A stretch of DNA of 64,000 bases from Filobasidium wieringae (GCA_001600055.1 BCIV01000010.1:806001-870000), one strand, 5' to 3'; positions 1 to 15,340 are shown, numbered from the stretch's first letter. Notes: generated by a model not told the origin, from the letters alone. Translations and numbers: made by a program.

Positions 1-1065
1 CCTAAGGACCACGTAAGTCAGACTTTCTGATTCAACAACTATAAAGGAATGGATGCTCATTGGTATACTTGCTCATGTCACTACAGCTCGAGGAGTTCCG
101 AAGTGTGAAGAAGTTTGGAATCTTCAACAGTAAATTTCGGAGAACCCGTTTGATTATTAGTTGTAGCGCCTTCGCTGATGTTGCTCCACTCGCTCATAGC
201 CAACAATATCTGGATGAATTTGAAGGCTATTAAGAGGGTTCTCGACAACGACGAGCTTGACCTGGAGATCATTGTCAACAACAAGGTCACCCCTAACGGA
301 GAGTCCGTTATCCAGCTCGAGACCGCTATTGGTGCTGCTATCAAGCACTTCAGGTCAGTGAAGAAAGATGCGACTTTCTGGGGGCGTTCGGGGCTGATGT
401 TAAATCATGATTCATAGGAACGCTGCCGGTATCAACGTTCCCCGATCCCGATTCTTGCCCGTCAAGAGTTGTTCCGATCTCTTGTTGATGTGAGTTCTTC
501 AGTTACTGGCATACTTCGATCGTCCGATGACAGTGGACATTTCAAACCCATAGCAAGTCTGATCTGTACACCTTGGAGCACGGAGTTCTTACCATGGTCC
601 GTATAAGTCAATATAAGCGCTTTAGATACAATGCTAAGTGATTTGTCCTACCTTAGAACCCATCGCGAGAGTTCATGGGTACTCCCGTCATCAAGCTCGG
701 AGACACCTTCAAGAAGGTCGCTGACTTCGAGAAGAGGTTCAAGAGCATCCCTGATATCACCGAGCTCGACCACTTGACCATCAACGGAGACGTCTGGATC
801 GGAAAGAAGGTCAGGTTCGGAGGAACCGTTATCATTGGTCAGCCTGGCAACGCACATACGACGATATGCCGAAGGATGCTAATCGTTTCCTTCTCGATAA
901 CAGTCGCCAACGAGGGTAACAGGATTCACATTCCCGATGGTACCATTCTTGAGTCGAGTGAGCAACCCGTCCGCGACGATGCCAAATAAGATAGGTTCAC
1001 TAATCATCTCGCTCCGCTCCTCACCAGAACTGGTCTCAGGAAACTTGGCCATCATCGACCATTAA
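1..1065 (+). CDS. UGP1: UTP-glucose-1-phosphate uridylyltransferase, C-terminal part (5' cut by window)
   Basis: Makes UDP-glucose from UTP and glucose-1-phosphate in the cytosol, feeding glycogen, trehalose, glucan and capsule-type polymer synthesis. Visible exons are 1-12, 87-129, 200-353, 418-489, 554-596, 657-837, 904-957 and 1028-1065. Joined, they read as the family's C-terminal half: FGIFNTNNIWMNLKAIKRV, then INVPRSRFLPVKSCSDLL, SDLYTLEHGV, and the left-handed beta-helix end HLTINGDVWIGK, VANEGNRIHIPDGTILE and SGNLAIIDH followed by TAA. Exon junctions restore conserved residues, for example the T of FNTNN and the V of IIVANEG. About 210 codons are present; the family is usually near 500 residues, so the N-terminal nucleotide-binding part lies outside the window. 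Identification is from remembered family motifs and is firm. Confidence 0.95.
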
Positions 1066-1337
1066 ATGGGGTTCTGATTCGATCTTTCATACGCTTACGA
1101 TACTTAATACTGGAGTCTGATCTTATGTAACCCTCTTTCCCTCGTTATTATCTCGATCATTTATGCCTGTGGCCAACGGTGTCGGTATGCGTTGAACATG
1201 CTGAACAAAAGGACTTGCTGTCGCGCTTTGAGTCGGCGCTTAGTCATCACAATTAGGATAAGACGACTATAATGTAACGGCCGTCCTTTCCTTTATCCTC
1301 TTTACCTTGCAAGAAAACCTACACATCCTTCACTACC

Positions 1338-3224
1338 ATGGATGTACTAGGATTCTTGGCAGGTAAGGCTAGCGCCATCTTGCAGAACCCTTCAATCGAT
1401 TACCAAAAGTTCGCTCTCGGTGCCAGCTGGGCCATCTTCGGACTTGAGACTTATATCTTGTGAGCTGAATGGTTAAATGAAAGGGGTTCGCAGACCCTAA
1501 CGTTTCAAGATCAAATCAGATCTCGCCAATTACCATGTTATTCTATACCCGCTCCTCCGGCTGCTCTTGCTGAACACATTCCGGATGAAACGTACAAGAA
1601 GTCTCAAGCATACGGACGTGATCGCACTCGATTCGGTATTTTCAAGCAGATCTATAACCAGGTACTCAACACTGTCTTTATCAGTGGGGGTGCTTATAAA
1701 TGGGCTTGGGCTGTTACTGGTGGATGGTTGGCTAAGTATGGATTAGGAAGCGACAGAGTTGTACGTTCATGCGAAACTACTCGCTCGGAATGGATCAAGT
1801 ACTGACCTGTTCCTTTTGCTCTAGATCACCCACTCCATCTTCTATGCTACCCTTCTCACTGTCATTTCGTCTCTTCCTGGTCTACCTGTTTCCGCTTACA
1901 ACACGTTTAGTATCGAAGAAAAGCACGGATTCAACAAGTCTTCATGGGGACTATGGGTGACTGATCAGTTAAAAGGATACGCTATCGGAGCTGTCATCGG
2001 TGTCCCCGTCCTGGCTGCGTTCCTTAAGATCATCGATTGGTCTGGAGACTGGTTTATTCCTGCTCTTATGATCTTTTTGTGAGTATCATATCTTCATTTC
2101 TCTCCGAGCGAAGGGGGAGAGCAATTCGTTCATATCTTCTTCCAGCTTGTCTTTCACATTCATCATGCAACTCGTTTACCCCATCTTCATCCAACCCCTT
2201 TTCAACAAATTGGACCCTCTTCCAGAGGGAGAATTGCGGGAGAGGATTGAAAAGTTGGCAGGATCACTCGGATTCCCTTTGAAGCATTTATATGTTATCG
2301 ATGGAAGCAAGAGGAGCGGGCATTCGAATGCGTGAGTAAACATGTCGCCCGTTTTGAGTACCACTACTGACATGGAGCTCGTTGTGTTAGCTACTTTTAC
2401 GGTCTCCCTTGGTCGAAGCACATCGTGAGACAGAATTCCACGAACCATTATCATGTGCTATCTTGTTGTTGAGCGTGATTCGGCCTTACAGGTCATCTAC
2501 GATACCCTGATCGAGCAATCTAGCCCAGAGGAGGTCGAGGCCGTCATTGGTAAGTGACTTGCAGCAGCCCTGGCGTCAACAACGGTACTGATGCCTTGTA
2601 CATGCAGCTCACGAACTTGGACACTGGAAATACGGTATGTTCCGGGATCTTCCTTGCTGCCTTTCGTCAATCATTTCGCTTAACATTCCCGGTGTATTAC
2701 AGCTCATCCTACTAAGTTGATGGCGGTCGGGCAGATCAATTTACTCATTACCCTCTCTGCTTTCACCTTGTTCATCCATAACCCAACCTTATTCCGGTCC
2801 TTCGGATTCGGTGATGATGTTGCCGTGCGACAGCAACCCGTTGCAGTGGGATTCTTCTTGTACCAATTGGTAATGAATCCCTTGGATCCTGTCATCAGTC
2901 TTTTCATAAACTCTGTCACGCGGCGATACGAATACGAGGCCGGTCAGTACCTTCTTCCTTATCGACTCTCTACGCTCTTTAGCTGCATTGTTCACGTTTG
3001 ACCCTGGATATGCAGATCGATTCGCCTGCGAGTTAAATCCTCGCTACAAGGCTCAACTTTCTTCTTCCTTGATCAAGCTCATGAACGAAAACCTCTCGAA
3101 TCCTCATAACGATTGGTTGTACTCGACATACCATCACTCTCACCCAACATTGCTGGAAAGGCTCAAAGCCATGGAGAAGCTTCATTTAAGGGAGAAACCG
3201 AGTTCTCGAAAAGAGGAGTTGTAA
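1338..3224 (+). CDS. STE24: CAAX prenyl protease 1 (Ste24, M48A metalloprotease)
   Basis: Zinc metalloprotease of the ER and inner nuclear membrane that removes the last three residues of prenylated CAAX proteins and makes an N-terminal cut in a-factor-type pheromones. Exons 1338-1459, 1520-1760, 1825-2078, 2146-2331, 2391-2424, 2492-2549, 2608-2634, 2703-2942 and 3016-3224 join in frame to 456 residues, the usual length. The zinc motif HELGHWK lies near residue 300 and is split by an intron just upstream. The family signature FSIEEKHGFNKS lies near residue 150, and GSKRSGHSNAYFYG and RRYEYEADRFACEL (third zinc ligand region) follow. Several hydrophobic spans fit the seven-helix chamber. The 3' side faces the convergent deaminase reading frame with about 680 bp between. 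The start is the first ATG after a pyrimidine-rich leader. Confidence 0.95.
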
Positions 3225-3907
3225 AGTTGTCCGAGTCTCAATGGAATATTGCATCTTCATAGATGAACTCAGATACTGTCCACTCGCAACGAAGGGTGAC
3301 ACAAATTTCCTCGTGCCACCAGTGTTTGCCTGATGATCAATGCCTTCTTCTTCCTCTTTTAAAGAGCCATGAAACGTTCTTCCTTTCCATTCACTTTCTT
3401 CCTCTTCTTCTTCTTATTCTTCTTTGCCGAGGAGTGTTTAATGACTAGGTCGGATCGTCGAACAAAGAGAAGAAGGACGATATAAACAAGGTTCATTGCT
3501 CTCATCCACCTCAGGCTTCCCTGTTCTGAACGCCTTCTGAAGGCGAGTCACCTCAAGCTTCTTTCCCATCCCCCTTGGGGCACCTTCTTGATCGAGTTTT
3601 GAGAGTGACTGTGTTTGCAGGTTCCCATTCCTTATTGACTTCCTCCTCTAGTCCTAACAGGTTTTAGTTGAGTTTCCCGTCTTTATATAGGTTGGGATAA
3701 CACGGGAGTATCAGGGTACGATTCCGTCTGACTACCCGAGTTGTTCTTTGTCATCTCGGTCTGAAAGGAACACGATTGAGGGTTCCGTCGTCCTTGTATG
3801 CATTTGGTCGATCAATCATATATCATACTGGACTGGTAGACATTTGGTTGATCAATCTGATGTTGTTATCGAATGTCTTTGCGTGCAGGTTTTGAGCTAC
3901 AACACCT
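3225..3907. other. Convergent intergenic region, pyrimidine-rich
   Basis: This lies between the stops of STE24 (+) and the deaminase frame (-). It holds a CTT/TCTT-rich stretch at about 3346-3430, likely 3' UTR of STE24. No gene was seen; the short open frames lack recognisable content. Confidence 0.5.
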
Positions 3908-4531
3908 CTAGAGTCCCCTACGTGCAGCGGCAAGACACTCTTCCTCCATCCCTTGGACGCTAACAACTTCGACGCCCGCTTCACGCAAGATTCGAAGGCC
4001 TTCACATTCGACGTAGTCGAGTGGCTCTCGTACACCCTGTCATACCAGGACCTTCAGCTAAACATCGTAAGGAATCGTTTCGAGCTTGAGACTCACCATG
4101 TAGACCCGCGTCAATCCCCAGTGAATGATTTCAGCCGTGCAGTCGCGTAAACCACTGGTCCGCTTCGAGCAAGGTTCCATGGTAGCATAAATCCAACACT
4201 TGCCAAGAATAATCTGGGCGAGGTCGTCTAATGACGCCTTTTCTGGCAGTCCAGCGACTTTGCCGATTTCGGAGATGATATTGGCTGGCAGACTGTGAAG
4301 TTGACCCACAAAGTTGTGGATAGCATTTGCTTCGGCATGGGTGTTTCCAGGTAGTTGCCTAGAATACCCCTGGGACAAAATCAAACCTTCTCTATCGACG
4401 GCCGCGAAGGAAGCGGATAGAACATCGAAGAGAGAAATCGATGCGGACCGAGGTAGGAAAATGATAGAGCCTACTGAGAAGGCGGTAGGAGAAACTTCAC
4501 AGAGATACGAGTACGACAGAGCTTCCCGCAT
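3908..4531 (-). CDS. Cytidine deaminase-superfamily domain, RIB2/DRAP deaminase-like
   Basis: Exons 4097-4531 and 3908-4036 join across a 60 bp intron (4037-4096). They give a zinc-dependent deaminase fold: zinc ligand and catalytic glutamate in PGNTHAEANAI, the two cysteines in MEPCSKRTSGLRDCTAEII, then RVYMGVREPLDYVECEG and a C-terminal helix ending EEECLAAARRGL. This pattern is typical of fungal RIB2-type deaminases, which act on the riboflavin precursor diaminohydroxyribosylaminopyrimidine phosphate; the true substrate cannot be read from sequence. The only in-frame ATG before the domain is at 4531, which would trim the first helix. Upstream the same frame stays open into the TBC gene, so this may be the C-terminal domain of one fusion protein rather than a separate gene. 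Domain identity is strong; the gene boundary is not. Confidence 0.75.
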
Positions 4532-7458
4532 CAAAGTAAGGTGAAAGGTGGCTGCGGATCGAACAAGTGCCGAATCAGCTCGGATGCTACAAAGCTTCGC
4601 CCGACAATGTTCACCTGTCGTTGTGCTAGCGATATTGACTTTCTGAACAATCGGAGCAGTCCGCACCAATCGGACTTCGCGATTCTGCGAGCCCGTACTC
4701 TTATCTCTTTGAGACGGTGCTATATAGCTAGCCCGACTCGTGTCTTGTTCGTGCACCAATTCGGCATACCTGGAAGACGACCAGGATATTAGATGCTTAG
4801 CTTGGTGATATATCCAGTGGCTTACAGCGTTTTATAGCGGATCAATTCGCTTTCCATGGCTTCTCTTTCTATTCTTGCCGAGACCAGCTGTTTAACCATC
4901 TCAACATGTTCTTCGCTCCTGTTGCGTACGATAATTCAGTAACGGCTGATACCAATAGGGCGATTGAGGACTTACATCGCTGCCATCGCCCCCTCCAATT
5001 GCTTGCTATGATGATGATAGTAAGTCAGGTCTAAGCCGATTGATAAGAGAGCTGCTTCACATACACTTGGGCGCTCAAGATTCGGTTCTGATTTCGAAGG
5101 GTATCCATCTCGGTAGCATGAGCATTTGCGACTCGACAAAGCTCCTCCCATTCATGACCATACGAGTCCAGCATGAAAGGAGTACTAGATTTTGGCCAAA
5201 TGTAAGGCTGAGCATATGTAATTGGAAGGATCGGGCGACTCACATGGGAGTGGCGTACGCATCCTTTACAAACTCGTTTGCAAGCCAATCTGCGTCGTCA
5301 TCAGCGTGCAGGGCATCGTTGTCGCTTGTCGTTGTTTCGGTCTAGAAAGCAAGATCTCATGAGCCAGCTATCCGGATGCCCGATATCTCGGTCGCTACCA
5401 GCCATACATACTGACCTTGTAGCAATCGAACACCTCGTTACCCAGAAATTTCAAGATCCCCTCAAAGCCGAGGGACAAAAGTTTCTCCTCGTTCCTCCTC
5501 ATCAAAGCCAGAGAGAATCTAAATATTGCCTCGATCCCTTCAGCGAAGACAATGTCAAAGATTCGGTATACCAAAGAAAGCGGGAATCTATCGTGACAAA
5601 GATATCACAAAATTCGAGATCAATAATTTTTCGGGGATAGTACAGCAGAAGAGGGTTCTCACCGATGGCTGAACAATGTTAAGAACCAAGTACTAGCGTA
5701 CATTGAGCTCTTAACCCCCTTCCGAACGAAGTGTAGATGAAGGACAGGAAGAAGTTCTTCCAATAACCGCTCGAATTGAAACATCCGAAGTTGCAATCCA
5801 GGCATCTCTGGAAGATAATGTGTTCTTAAATTGTACTATGCGCAGGAATGGTGATCAGTGCTACTGTTCGTGAGGAGCAAGCGTGTAAAAGGAACGTACG
5901 GAATCCATCAGTCGTACGAGAACGCAGAAAGCTTCCTCGTCCGGCATGTTTAGTAGCAGAGATGCAACAATGAAGGCTACTCCTTGTGTGTACCCAACCT
6001 CGGTATCGTATCTGTCCGAATCCGGAACTTGATCAGCACGATTCGCTTAATTCAGACTATGTTCAGATACACTCACAGACTATACGCCTTAACTACATTA
6101 AACAGGTTCTCTTGTCCCACTCCACCCCCCTGAGCAAAATACCTATGTCCCGGTAAAGTCCTCGCCAAATCCTTCTGAATCGCCTTCTCATGTGGACTCT
6201 TCTCCTTCAAGAGTCCCGCATAAGTAGCTTCGAGAGCGACATTTTTGCTACTGGACATCAACTGCCAGATCGTTCCCCGGACGACAGCTGGGATTCCGAG
6301 TTGAATCGCTCGGGACAGGTCTTTAGGACGAGCTCGAGCGATACCTTCGTAATCGTTCATGACGCATCCCCAGAAGGGCCAATCCACACCATCAGGACCC
6401 AACTCGGGTTCTTGGCCATCGATATAATCTTGCTCGTTTCTCGTTGATTTTTCCCGCTCGTTTGATTTCATCTCCAACGCTTGGGAATTATCCTCTGAAT
6501 CTTCTTCCTCGAATTCCCCAATATCTCCAAAAGCCGCTGCGTCCCGTAATCTAGCGCTATCTCGTTTGACCTTCTCAAATTCTTCCCTCAATGCGTCAGA
6601 TCCTCCAGCTTCTACCGAACGTCTTCGTGCTTCTTTAGTGGCATCTAGGTTATGAAGGAGAAATGCCGTAGAGTTCGTAAGCTTCCTATCGTTTGTCGGA
6701 CGAGGAGGTGCAGGGGGTTTTGAACCAAAGTAACTCGAGATCGATGAAGTCCAGGAAGCAGAGGGTGGGGGTTTAGCCGAATCGGGTGAGAATGTGTCTT
6801 GCTGAGGCGTCAAAGATGTGGATGAGGAAGAACGGGATGGTCCGGCCGTTGCATTCTCGTTTGGCTTGGAAGGTGATTGGGAAGGTAATAACGAAGCTGC
6901 GTAACCGAATGCAGAACTGAGGTTCAATTTGGAACCTAAAGAAGGGGAAGTGGAATTGGTAGAATGTTGAGTCTTGTTTGGTTTTGGCGTGAGCCCTGCA
7001 TTGAAGGATGCCTCTTCGTCGAGCGAGACGGGTTCCATCGTGTCGAACGATTCAGATTCGACAGTCGTTCTCGAGCCATCGATCGGTTCTGGATCGCTTT
7101 CGGTCACGGTAATGATCTGACTTGGAATAGAGGTGGTATTGATAGGAGCGTTGTCCGTCAACATATGGATGCTCAGAGTGGAGCTTGTGCGGGTGATGAA
7201 GGACGCAGAGCGTCTTTGGCTTGCGACAGAGCTAGCAGTCGATACCGATCTCTGCATTTCGTGACCTGCTCCGTCCTGAAACCTATCGCTCGTTGGGAGA
7301 GGTTGAGAGGTACCCTCCTCTTGCGGAGAAGCGAGATCTACATCCCCGAAGTCGACGTCATCTAGTTCTTCCTGAGACCCGTCAGACCCTGTAGTATCAT
7401 CCAAACTTTGCCTAGGAGTCGTTTCGTTCGTGACTTCAGAATCGAGATGATGTGTCAT
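4529..7458 (-). CDS. TBC-domain Rab GTPase-activating protein, Gyp5-like (possibly fused to the deaminase)
   Basis: TBC proteins stimulate GTP hydrolysis on Rab GTPases; the Gyp5/Gyl1 type acts at Golgi exit and polarised secretion. Exons run 6077-7458, 5900-6011, 5663-5835, 5416-5587, 5244-5341, 5065-5184, 4976-5005 (a 30 nt microexon), 4826-4918 and 4769 downward. The N-terminal 300 or so residues are Ser/Thr/acidic low complexity. The TBC core has GIPAVVRGTIWQLM (arginine finger), YDTEVGYTQG (glutamine finger), LPEMPGLQLRMFQFERLLEE, SSMYASTWFLT and YRIFDIVFAEGIEA. A coiled coil follows (EELCRVANAHATEMDTLRNQ; EHVEMVKQLVSARIEREAM), as in Gyp5. The first in-frame ATG is at 7458, after an upstream stop. 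The last exon has no stop before the deaminase, so the 3' boundary given is arbitrary. Confidence 0.85.
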
Positions 7459-7837
7459 GTTCCTCGGTGATTCGTTAGAGATCGTGAGCACTGAGCTCTT
7501 GCTAGCGGTCGGGTGCTGTGGTGGTGGCTATGGATCTATGGGCTATGGAAGTACGTTTATTCGTGGAATGTTGTATGTTGAGAGCTCTGCTCGGGTAATC
7601 TACGCGATTGAGTGAACGAGCGATCATCACAGATTTCCCTCGTTTCACTATGAAACACACGCCCAGGCTATACCGCTACTCTACTGCTACTGGTACTACT
7701 AGCGAAGGCATCAGAACAACAGGATCATCACTATCACCATCATATACATCAACAATGTACAACTGTCTGCCGACTGCCAAGTCGCTGCTGTCAGCCGACA
7801 CCAATTCATCTCCTGACATTAGCTACTCATCAACAAC
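7459..7837. promoter_or_regulatory. Divergent intergenic region between TBC gene and membrane-protein gene
   Basis: About 380 bp separate two divergently transcribed starts, so it must hold both promoters. It is rich in CATCA/ACAACA-type leader sequence before 7838. No clear TATA box was seen. Confidence 0.4.
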
Positions 7838-8938
7838 ATGTCACTCCACCGTGAAGGAATCGCAGGGCTCGTCTTCCTCATCCTTTACTCAATCAACCTA
7901 GGAATTCTGATCTACGGCTTCTCAACCCGTTTGATCAGCTTCAAATCGGTCTACTCCTTTCTCCTCTTACACGTCGTCCTCCGACTGGCAGCTCAAGCGG
8001 TAGCCATAGCTTCAGGTACAAAGGATCGAATTGATATAGGACTCACTATCGCCTTTTTCGTCCTCGCTGCTGAAGGATACTTCACCCTGGTCCTTTGCGC
8101 CTACCGGTTCTTGATTCATCATCATCAGCATGTTTATCACATCAGCGGGAGTTGGTTGGAAGGGAAACCTCAAAAGGTTGGGACTGAGGGGGGAGTTAAG
8201 GAACCTTGGTACGCCAGGTTCAGGAGAGCTATGACAGCTCGGAATAAGGATGGAAAGAAGGATCCATGGGTCATGACTATCATTCACTGGACATTGATCG
8301 GCGTGAGTCATTTCAATCTTTCATCCTCTCCATCGTGCCCTAACCGCTCCTGCGTCTAGGCCAACACCATCATCATAACAGGAGGAACCCGTACGACAGG
8401 AGTAGACTCTTCCGAACCAGACTACCGTTCCCTTGTTCGAACAAGTCAAGCAATGCGTGCAGCCGGCCAAGCGATATTCCTCGTTATCAATATCCTCTTA
8501 GCCATCTTTCTCCTGCTGTCCGTCAAGCAGGATCAAAATCCTGCCGGAACCCTTCCAACCGTTTGGACTCGTTTCCTACGTGTCCCTGCTACATTTGGAG
8601 CCGTGGACGCCTCTGTCAGACCCGCGATGAACCGAATCAGCCCAGACCTACTCGTCCTGATCCTTGCCTGGCCACCCCTCATCATTCGAGGAATCTTTGG
8701 GCTACTACAACCGCTGATCGATCCTATCAATTACGCCTCTCCCGCTGCGTACGAGTCAATAATCGGGTTGACAAAGACGTTCGTAATAGTAGAGACGGTG
8801 CTCTCGACATTACCAGAATGGACTGCTTGTTGTTTACTTTGTTCTACCATGTTCTTCAAGATGGAGCATCTTCGTCCTGATCAGCACGATGAAGGTTTGG
8901 GGATGGATAGGGCTGGTCGACACTGTGACTCTCCTTAA
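7838..8938 (+). CDS. Fungal multipass membrane protein of unknown function (DUF7702-like)
   Basis: Exons 7838-8302 and 8360-8938 join in phase 0 to 347 residues. I see about seven hydrophobic spans in the order of the fungal DUF7702-type proteins: an N-terminal LVFLILYSINLGILIYG helix, VYSFLLLHVVLRLAAQAVA, IGLTIAFFVLAAEGYFTLVL, a His/basic cytosolic loop, then IFLVINILLAIFLLLSV, a pair around LLVLILAWPPLIIRGIFG, and a last span near VETVLSTLPEWTACCLLC. The motif RTSQAMRAAGQAIF lies before helix five. Function is unknown; the family name is from memory and moderately sure. The 3' end is the first in-frame stop; downstream sequence to 9700 shows no further exon I could join. Confidence 0.75.
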
Positions 8939-9704
8939 ACTTCTGATGGGAATCTCCGATGACGAGGCTCGCGCAATCAGAAAGGAGTCGGACGTATCTA
9001 AGCTTGTGTTATGTAGCCTTAATATCGCGTTCTCACCGCCGGTATCCTACAAATATGCATGGAAAGTTCGGATATCTTGCTTTACTTTAGTATGCACTCC
9101 CTTGTTTCTTGTATACCTCTGCTGTGACCAGATGTCAGATCTTCCACTACGATTAATCTTCTTTAATCAATAATCGCGTACCAAACCTTCTTACCGAGAT
9201 GACGGTACGGAAGAGGCTGTAATTCGCTCGAAAGAAAAGGCACATATCTCAGAAGAGCCGATAAGGAGCACATCCTGGACGGTAGGTTTTACCTAGGAAT
9301 GTGGGATGATCATCCCAAGCTCCTCCTGTGGGAAGTCTGGATATACAGGCATTGTACCTCTTCGGAGCTTCGTTGCGAATTGTGAGTGATGAGTGTGATA
9401 CATAGCTTTACGGACACAATCTCTGCTCAAGCTTGTATCTTGGTCAGTTATATGGAAACACGCAATCAGATCGTTCTTGATATACAAGATAGATGAACTA
9501 TAGAAGATGAACAATCGTTGTTTTGGAGGTCGACAAGTAACTCGACCCCTATTTATCTTTTGCTAAGTTTGTTTCCGATGACGGCGATATCGTAAGTCGT
9601 AGCTGGGACAGAACGTTTCGAGCATTCCAGGATGTCTTTGATCTAGGAGAGCGAGGGTGGGTTAATGACACCCGGTGATGAGTTCTCGTCAGCATCTCAC
9701 ATAC
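8939..9704. other. Intergenic region with 50 bp dispersed repeat
   Basis: This is a convergent region between the membrane-protein gene and small-family copy 1. Positions 9557-9606 match 17469-17518 at 49 of 50 bases in the same orientation. On the minus strand a plausible intron (donor abutting 9705, acceptor CTCTCCTAG near 9650) suggests the copy-1 transcript continues through this block as spliced 3' UTR or as an alternative C-terminal exon. No other gene was seen. Confidence 0.5.
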
Positions 9705-10163
9705 CTATTGATCTGATTCGTCGCTCGACAGGTTCTCCATCTCGAAGATCCAAAGCCTATCGTGCAGCTTGCGTAGGGATTTCCTCAAGTCTTTGCGAGT
9801 TTTTCTGTTGTTTCTCTTGAGATGCTTCAAGTTTTTGCGAGTTTCCCTGTTGAGAAGAATAAGCATGAAGACACGAGGAACCGAGAAGATTGGACCGGCT
9901 CACTCTGCTTGTTTCGCTTCCTCTGCAATGCTTTTCGACTGCTCTTCAACAGCCTTCATTTGGGCCTGCAGGTGTGAGGCTTCCTTCATGATGTCGGCCC
10001 GGAGTGCTCTCTTCTGTATTCCCTTAGCCCGCTTTTGCCGACGCAACTCTCGCTGAGCCTTCTTCCTAAGCTTTTCTTCCTCGGCCCTCTTGTCATCAGC
10101 CGTCTCTCTGTGGCCTTCAGGGGTGTGTTGTTTAGGGGTGTATCGAGGGAGTTTGGGAGGCAT
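9705..10163 (-). CDS. Small basic coiled-coil protein, local family copy 1
   Basis: Exons 9904-10163 and 9705-9846 join in frame to 133 residues. I do not recognise a named family. The protein starts MPPKLPRYTPKQHTPEGH, followed by a charged helix (TADDKRAEEEKLRKKAQREL) predicted to coil, and ends with an acidic ENLSSDESDQ. It resembles copy 3 at 21684, which starts MPSQYLTKYKYPTKY and carries TAEEKRIQKKAEQRDRLAQR at the matching place. The second exon is also open for 29 codons in another frame with a Gln/Glu-rich, coil-like composition, so the C-terminal half is uncertain: either the chosen splice is wrong or the copy has shifted frame. The exon ends in a stop directly against a good GTATGT donor. 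Confidence 0.5.
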
Positions 10164-11827
10164 AACTGTAGTCTTGTCGGTCGGGATATGTTCCTGTTAT
10201 GAGGACAATGGAGTTATACAATTCAAACTGCTGTATAATGTATAGTAATATGGTTCTGGTTATGGAGAGAAAGTGTTCTTGCGAGTGATGGACATGATGG
10301 TCGCAGCAGCGAGACCGTGGGAACCGTTTTGTCTCGCCAATAAAAACCGGCGCGTGACGAGATCAAAGTGCCCTGTTTCAGGATTGATGGGAATCAATCA
10401 AAAATGACGTAGGGGTCGTTTTCGTACGTCATACGTCATGTGCAGCTGCAGCTGACCAACCCACCCCGCTCATGTACGCCCTTCGATAAACGTACATAAG
10501 CCTTCACCGCGATCGATCAAGCTTGCTCGCGCATCTCAACAATCATCCATCATCACGATCAATATAACCCTTCAACACGAGCGAGAATCACACCTTCCCC
10601 ACCACGAACTTACAGATACCTGGGCCTATCGAACTGGATCATGAGCTGAGTTCTTCTATTGGCCTATCGCATTCGGGTTTGAATTTTGGGTTGGATACTT
10701 AAAAATAAAAGAAAAAGTCCCGATCGATCCCCAAACATCCAAAAACAAGGGAGTCGATGTTTGGGGAACCTCACGCTAAGTCTGGGCCAGATTTTCGTGT
10801 GGCGAGATGTTACCACAGGCAAAGTGATATTTGACCGTGACAACGTTGAACCTGAGCATAGATCGTTCCACTTTACCTACAGTCGGTTTATTGCGATGAC
10901 GGTAGTCTCGGCGACCGGGGAGGGGAGAATGCATACGAACGAACCGGTCGAGAAGGCAAGTATCCCTGGTTTGGAACTTTATCTTCTAGCTTTAAAAAGT
11001 GGATTTCCGGGAACGGCACCAAGAATACTCCGATTTTTGGTTTCGTTGATACCCGCATAGGTCGATCTTGTAGCTAGTCGACGGGAACTAACGGACGAGC
11101 GACGCTAAGGCAAAGGAGGCCTATATGTCCCGGAGCTGTACTTTTCACGAACAGAATGCCAAACCGAAAGCAATTGCGACGGAAACTCTAGGCTATTCAC
11201 CCACAACGAAAGGTATCCATAGGAGGTTTGGAGTGACCTCGGAGGATCCCAGTAATAACCTTTCAAGGCGGCCGATACCCTGACCCAGTATTGTGGTCGG
11301 TTCCGTAGACCTCCGTCCGACCTAGTTGCCATGTCTATGTTGTCTCCGGTGGCGCCCCGGACAACGTCAGATAGACAGGGATGATGAGGTGATTAAACCT
11401 TCGAGACCGCAAGCATCGTGCAGCGATAAATCTAAAGTGCATCGCGGTATTATGATCATCATCTCCTCTACCTCTCGTTTCGTTGTACACTTCGTCACCA
11501 TTATAACATTCTATATTTAGCCTGATTTTATAGAAGAAAGAAGCCATTCCTCTGATAACAGCCCTGTTCCACTGTTTGTTATGTTTCCACATCTTCCACG
11601 GCTTAGGTTCTAAAAGAGATCTCGCGCGGGTATTTTGCTAACAGAGTACATCTTGCCATTGTACAATTGATATAGCCGGTGTAGTGACATCTGCTCAGTG
11701 CTAGAGAAAGCATTTCTCAGCTCGCTTTCGAACGGATGCGCAATCGAATGTCAAGGTAGTCTATAATCACGCCATGTGCGAAATCGTAGCATGATCGTAA
11801 CCAATATCTACACCTGCGCTCTCTGTA
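10164..11827. other. 1.7 kb region without a convincing gene
   Basis: It separates copy 1 from the 3' end of the DEAH helicase. A 124-codon open frame at 10686-11060 (+) has no domain, no clear intron structure and a composition unlike its neighbours, so it is not called. The sequence around 10440-10610 is leader-like (CATCACGATCAATATAACCC) and may be promoter or leader of an unrecognised transcript. Confidence 0.35.
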
Positions 11828-15032
<3,205 letters not shown>

Positions 15033-15340
15033 AGCGATTGGTGAGACTGTGAACCTCAGATTGCAGGTTATAAATTGTTGGAAGTCGAACAGAAGTTGAG
15101 CGGTTTCAAGTGATTCTGAGTGATAATTATTGTTGACGATCTATTACAGGTTGACACGTCACCCGCAACTCTCGGTACAATTCATTGACTGATAAGCACT
15201 CCAACTATGTGACGTCAAACGCAACGCATCCATCATCAACATCGACCTCGTTCTGCTACAAACCCTCACAGATATACGCTCGCACTCCCACAACTTCCCT
15301 TCGAACTCATCACATCAAACCAAGTCCACAAAGCAACACG

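Noticed and set aside
5416..5587. Suspected frameshift in a TBC exon
   Set aside because: A first reading seemed to lose one base near 5460; on rereading, the bases give GFEGILKF with the frame intact.
10686..11060. 124-codon open frame on the plus strand
   Set aside because: No domain, no splice structure, and a composition unlike the neighbouring genes; likely chance.
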